Positions 27,702-30,847 of a DNA stretch of 30,847 nt are shown here, in pieces. The notes beneath the pieces are model-generated. The model was not told the DNA's origin. It saw nothing but the letters and a program-made list of their open reading frames with translations, and did not search any database. The stretch spans positions 1 to 30,847 of the IMG/VR virus record IMGVR_UViG_3300024520_000338. One strand, 5' to 3'. The translations under genes and the position numbers were made by a program. The DNA is from a virus. The stretch's first letter is position 1. Each line of letters starts with the position of its first letter.

Positions 27702-28586
27702 TTACGCTTCTTGATTTACATAAATTCTGTTAGCGCCTTCTGCACCTAATACGTGAAGGTCATATCCGAATACTGACTTAAACTCATCATTGTATCCTAA
27801 TGTGTTCTTTTCAGCAGGAATGATTAATGAATGATCTGTTCCTTTCGTAGGAATAATCTCATCACCAATTGCTACAGCGATAAATCTTAAGTCTTTACCA
27901 GTTACAGCGGTCTTTTCGAATCCACCAGCAGTTGTATCTAATAAAGTGATTTGTGAGTAGAATCTAGATTGTGGTACAACGATAATTTCAGATTCGTTGT
28001 AGATTCCGACGATTTGTTTAATTTCGCCAGTCATGTTAGGTGTATCCCATACGATCTTACCATCCAACAAATCACTTGTAGCTGAGTTCATGTAAATAGT
28101 GATCTCGTCTCTATCATATCCTAATTCGAACAACGATGTTTGAGCTGCTTTTAATAGAGCTTCAACGTTATCTTCGTCAGGTACAGTTGTTGTAACAGTA
28201 GTTGCTCCTGCAGCTAAGTTAGCAAATCTAACAGCGTCAATTTCTTTAACCATTTCTTTCATACCTTGCTTCTCAGCAATCTTAGCTAACATTTTTAAAC
28301 CAGCTTGTAACGATTCAGTTCTAGGGACTGTGTAACATACTTGTCTAACTGCAGCGTTTGTTAATGTTTCGTAAGATACATCAGAATCAGAATCAGCATA
28401 AGCGCCTGAATAGTTTCTAGCTCCACCAACTGTTAATACTGGTACTTTTGATTCTTTAGCTTTACCTACTACGTCTGATAAAGATGATCCCATTAATTTT
28501 GATGATTTAGCACCTCTTAATACTTGTGTTACGATAAAGTCTTCTATTCTCTTTGCTACTACTTCAATTGTTGTTAATTCAGCCAT
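27702..28586 (-). CDS. Major capsid protein
   Basis: A 294-residue protein downstream of portal and scaffold, the normal capsid position. The sequence has helical N-terminus (IEDFIVTQVLRGAKSSKLMG), a spine-like helix (SLQAGLKMLAKIAEKQGMKE), and beta-rich parts with KEIDAVRFANLAAG and DEITIYMNSATSDLLDGKIV, consistent with the HK97 fold. Length is in the usual range. AGGAGGAAACACAA precedes ATG. It is driven by the strong promoter at 29409-29437 and followed by a terminator, which fits the high output needed for a capsid. The assignment is by order and pattern. Confidence 0.82.
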   Translation of the reverse strand: MAELTTIEVVAKRIEDFIVTQVLRGAKSSKLMGSSLSDVVGKAKESKVPVLTVGGARNYSGAYADSDSDVSYETLTNAAVRQVCYTVPRTESLQAGLKMLAKIAEKQGMKEMVKEIDAVRFANLAAGATTVTTTVPDEDNVEALLKAAQTSLFELGYDRDEITIYMNSATSDLLDGKIVWDTPNMTGEIKQIVGIYNESEIIVVPQSRFYSQITLLDTTAGGFEKTAVTGKDLRFIAVAIGDEIIPTKGTDHSLIIPAEKNTLGYNDEFKSVFGYDLHVLGAEGANRIYVNQEA

Positions 28587-28598
28587 TTGTGTTTCCTC

Positions 28599-29369
28599 CT
28601 ATAATTTGAGTATTTTATCAATCTCACTCATAAGCGAAGAACCTTGATTTACTGAACCTGACTTTTTCTTGACAAATGTTTTCTTTTTAGCCTTCTCGTT
28701 CTGATTTTTAACTTTAAGGTCTTTCTCCAACTTTGCAATTTTGTCTTTCAGTTCACCATTCTCATTAGTTAACAGGTGTTTATTGTAAGAGTTCACAATG
28801 TCTTTACCTAATTTCAGATCATTTAAGACTTCTTTAGGGATAGTATCGTAGGTTAAATCAGAATTAGCATCTAATAACCGGTTAATACTTCTTTCTTTGA
28901 AAGATTTGTGATTACCGTCAAAGTCTTTTCTAATATCATCAACGTGTCGTCCACCTTCTTCGGATTGCGTTGCGAATATCTGAGACTTTAGTTCTTCTAA
29001 TAGTTCTTCGGTACCAATTCCATACAATTCTGCCACACTGTCAAAAGCTGAAACGGTATCGTTCGCTCTGACGTTTGTTTTGTTCTCCTGAAACTCATCC
29101 TTCATACCCATTTGCATGTATCTTTTTACTTCTTCAGGTGTGAAATCACTGAGTTTTGTTCTTTCATCATCTTGGAATTGGATTTCTACGTCTCCAAAGT
29201 TAATAGTTTCTTCAACTTCTTCTTCGGTTTCCTCGACTTCTTCTGTAGTTTCTTCGATCTCTTCAGACTCATTGGTTTGTTCGTCTAAGATTTCTTCTGC
29301 CACTTCTGTTTCTTCACTTGACTCGCTGGTCTGCACGTCTGTGAGTATATCATCTAAATTTATTTCCAT
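28599..29369 (-). CDS. Scaffolding protein
   Basis: A 256-residue protein. Residues 10-62 are extremely Glu-rich (EEIEETTEEVEETEEEVEET), the centre is helical, and residues 200-245 form a coiled coil rich in Lys (LKDKIAKLEKDLKVKNQNEK, then KKKTFVKKKSG). An acidic N-terminus, coiled coil and basic C-terminus just before the capsid gene are classic scaffold features; the C-terminal basic helix should bind capsid. AGGAGGTAAC precedes ATG. It is driven by its own promoter just upstream. Confidence 0.8.
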   Translation of the reverse strand: MEINLDDILTDVQTSESSEETEVAEEILDEQTNESEEIEETTEEVEETEEEVEETINFGDVEIQFQDDERTKLSDFTPEEVKRYMQMGMKDEFQENKTNVRANDTVSAFDSVAELYGIGTEELLEELKSQIFATQSEEGGRHVDDIRKDFDGNHKSFKERSINRLLDANSDLTYDTIPKEVLNDLKLGKDIVNSYNKHLLTNENGELKDKIAKLEKDLKVKNQNEKAKKKTFVKKKSGSVNQGSSLMSEIDKILKL

Positions 29370-29408
29370 GTTACCTCCTATTAGGATTGGTCTATCCTAT
29401 CTAGTTTT

Positions 29409-29437
29409 ATTATACAATAACGAACATTAATAGTCAA
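29409..29437 (-). promoter_or_regulatory. Strong promoter for scaffold and capsid genes (TTGACT-17-TATAAT)
   Basis: Minus strand: TTGACT (29437-29432), 17-base spacer, consensus TATAAT (29414-29409), abutting the portal stop codon at 29438-29440. It would boost scaffold and capsid over portal. Confidence 0.87.
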
Positions 29438-30847
29438 TTAGACTGGAACGTTCGGTAATACGTCTTGTGTTGATGGTAACGATGGATCTTGTGCGTCTGT
29501 AACTGGTGCTACTGCTGCAGCTTTTTCTTTTAATCTCTTCAAAAGCTTTTGTCTGTTAGGAATCTTACCTTCAGGTTGTTCTTCTAACCACTCTACATGG
29601 TCTAATATGCCTGCTTGTAACATGCTATCTAGTGTTTGGATAAGATTGTTCTCTGACCAATAACTAGAGTCTCCTACCTCAATTACGGGCGGTTTGTACA
29701 TCTTCTTAAGTTTAGCAAAATCATAAGTACCCAATACCATTTCGCCTTCTTCTTCGATTAATACCGGACGTTCACCATAAAGGTTTTCAGCCATATTCTT
29801 ATAAATACGTGCGATACCTTCAACCCAATCATGGCTATTTAGCTTTGGTACTTCAATAGGAATAGCTGCTTGTGTAGATGCTGCTACAATAGAAGCTCCT
29901 GAAGCTTGTTCGGGGTTAACATTACCTGTGATTGCATCTGTTAACGATACTACATCTTTAATATAAGAATAAGCTAGATCAATCATAGCTATTACTTTAT
30001 CACTCATATTACCAGGTGTTTTATACTTTCCTGCGTCATCAACTGATTGGCCTTGTTTAAGATCCAATCCAACTTGTGTAGATACATCTGCTGTAATTCC
30101 TTCAGGTAACACGTTAGTATCATAGAAGAACTTAGCAAAAGCAGTATCCATTGTGTGTTTCATTGCCATTGCAAAACCTTGATTAATAAATATCTGTGCA
30201 GGTACAACACCTTTAACGAACGTTTGACCGTGGTATGTATTCTTTTGTTCAATCCAGTTACCCAATTCACAAGGATACACATTAAAGCCCAATGGTCTAT
30301 CTTTCCAAATGTAAGTATTCTCTGTACATTTTGTAGAGTAAACCCATTCTTCAGTAACCTCTTTAGTCATTGGCTCACCGTCTGAGTCTAACTCAGGGTT
30401 ACCTTCTGCATCTAGTAAAGGTTCTTCTCTTGTTTCTTCTTTTTTATAGTAAGTTACAACCCAAGTGGCAGAACCGGTTTCTTTTCCATCATCTGAAAGT
30501 ATAGGTTGTATCTCTTCGTCTCCAAAGTCTCCTATTTGTGTTTCGGTGTCTCCATCTTCAATAATAGTAGATGAGTCTTTATCACTCATAAACTGCTCGC
30601 GTTCATCGTTTAATACTGAAACAAACGATCTACCATCATATTGAATATACTTTTGTGGTTGTACTTCTCTGTCAGTAGGATCAGCTACATAGAAATTAGT
30701 TGCATCTATTAACGACATATCAATCTGGCCTATTTCATCACCGTAAGCACCGTCATAAGGCTTCTTATCGCTAAATGTAAGGTGTGCAATGTAATCCCCT
30801 GTGATAGTACCATCCTTTAACGCTTGTCTATACTCCTTAGAAAACTT
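29438..30847 (-). CDS. Portal protein, 5-prime partial
   Basis: The frame is open to the right edge, giving 469 residues without a certain start. An ATG at 30718 is internal: the upstream codons (LTFSDKKPYDGAYGDEIGQI before it) read on smoothly. Features are helical regions around WVEGIARIYKNMAENLYGER and TDAITGNVNPEQASGASIVA, similar to portal proteins with long helices, and a Pro-rich C-terminus ending QDVLPNVPV. It sits before scaffold and capsid, the portal position. As a dodecamer it would be the DNA gate. The terminase is likely beyond the right edge. Confidence 0.75.
   Translation of the reverse strand, partial: KFSKEYRQALKDGTITGDYIAHLTFSDKKPYDGAYGDEIGQIDMSLIDATNFYVADPTDREVQPQKYIQYDGRSFVSVLNDEREQFMSDKDSSTIIEDGDTETQIGDFGDEEIQPILSDDGKETGSATWVVTYYKKEETREEPLLDAEGNPELDSDGEPMTKEVTEEWVYSTKCTENTYIWKDRPLGFNVYPCELGNWIEQKNTYHGQTFVKGVVPAQIFINQGFAMAMKHTMDTAFAKFFYDTNVLPEGITADVSTQVGLDLKQGQSVDDAGKYKTPGNMSDKVIAMIDLAYSYIKDVVSLTDAITGNVNPEQASGASIVAASTQAAIPIEVPKLNSHDWVEGIARIYKNMAENLYGERPVLIEEEGEMVLGTYDFAKLKKMYKPPVIEVGDSSYWSENNLIQTLDSMLQAGILDHVEWLEEQPEGKIPNRQKLLKRLKEKAAAVAPVTDAQDPSLPSTQDVLPNVPV

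Noticed and set aside
1-30847. Integrase, attachment site, CI-like repressor or tRNA genes
   Set aside because: None could be recognised; a temperate lifestyle can neither be shown nor excluded from this window.

Overview
The window is about 31 kb of an AT-rich tailed-phage genome that most likely infects a low-GC Gram-positive host (Bacillota). Supporting signs are strong AGGAGG-type ribosome sites, consensus TTGACA/TATAAT promoters with 17-base spacers, ATG/GTG/TTG starts, an M15 peptidase endolysin and a Bacillota-style replication set (DnaD-like organiser, G39P-like helicase loader, ERF annealing protein, RusA). The structural genes look podovirus-like: portal, scaffold, capsid, adaptor-like and nozzle-like proteins, fibre, then two large ejection-type proteins. 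There is no tape measure or tail sheath. The window is cut inside the portal gene on the right and inside a small early gene on the left. No integrase or CI-type repressor is visible.

Layout. All genes but one lie on the minus strand, so transcription runs from high to low coordinates. The late region (30847 to 13086) encodes portal, scaffold, major capsid, a HeH-domain protein, two large unassigned structural proteins plus a small one, adaptor-like and nozzle-like proteins, fibre, a 452-residue Ala/Gln-rich protein, a 1431-residue ejection-type protein with an ADP-ribosyltransferase-like domain, and a lysis cassette (small membrane proteins, a membrane-anchored helix-hairpin-helix protein, M15 endolysin). 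Internal promoters lie before scaffold/capsid and before the adaptor. Terminators lie after capsid, before the adaptor promoter and after the last lysis gene. A non-coding stretch (12742 to 13114) follows, with at least two apparent small-RNA units.

The only plus-strand gene (12127 to 12741) is a winged-helix replication-initiator-like protein that carries three 21-bp-spaced direct repeats. It is transcribed divergently from an early operon (12019 to 8333) with an AbrB-like protein, DUF1351-like coiled-coil protein, ERF annealing protein, HNH-like protein and RusA resolvase. A third small-RNA unit follows. The second early operon (8104 to 4511) holds two DNA methyltransferases, a second AbrB-like protein, a membrane coiled-coil protein, a run of tiny Cys-rich proteins and a MazG-like pyrophosphohydrolase. 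The third (4406 to the left edge) has a MerR-like regulator, the DnaD-like replisome organiser with a perfect tandem repeat, the helicase loader and several small unknowns.

How the parts may work together: the promoters suggest separate recombination, nucleotide/methylation and replication operons, two of which share an ATAGGTGTA element at their -10 boxes. Replication could start at repeats inside either initiator gene. The ejection-type proteins would enter the cell with the DNA, and the ART-like domain is the best candidate for a host-modifying effector. All assignments come from reading the sequence alone; no database search was made.
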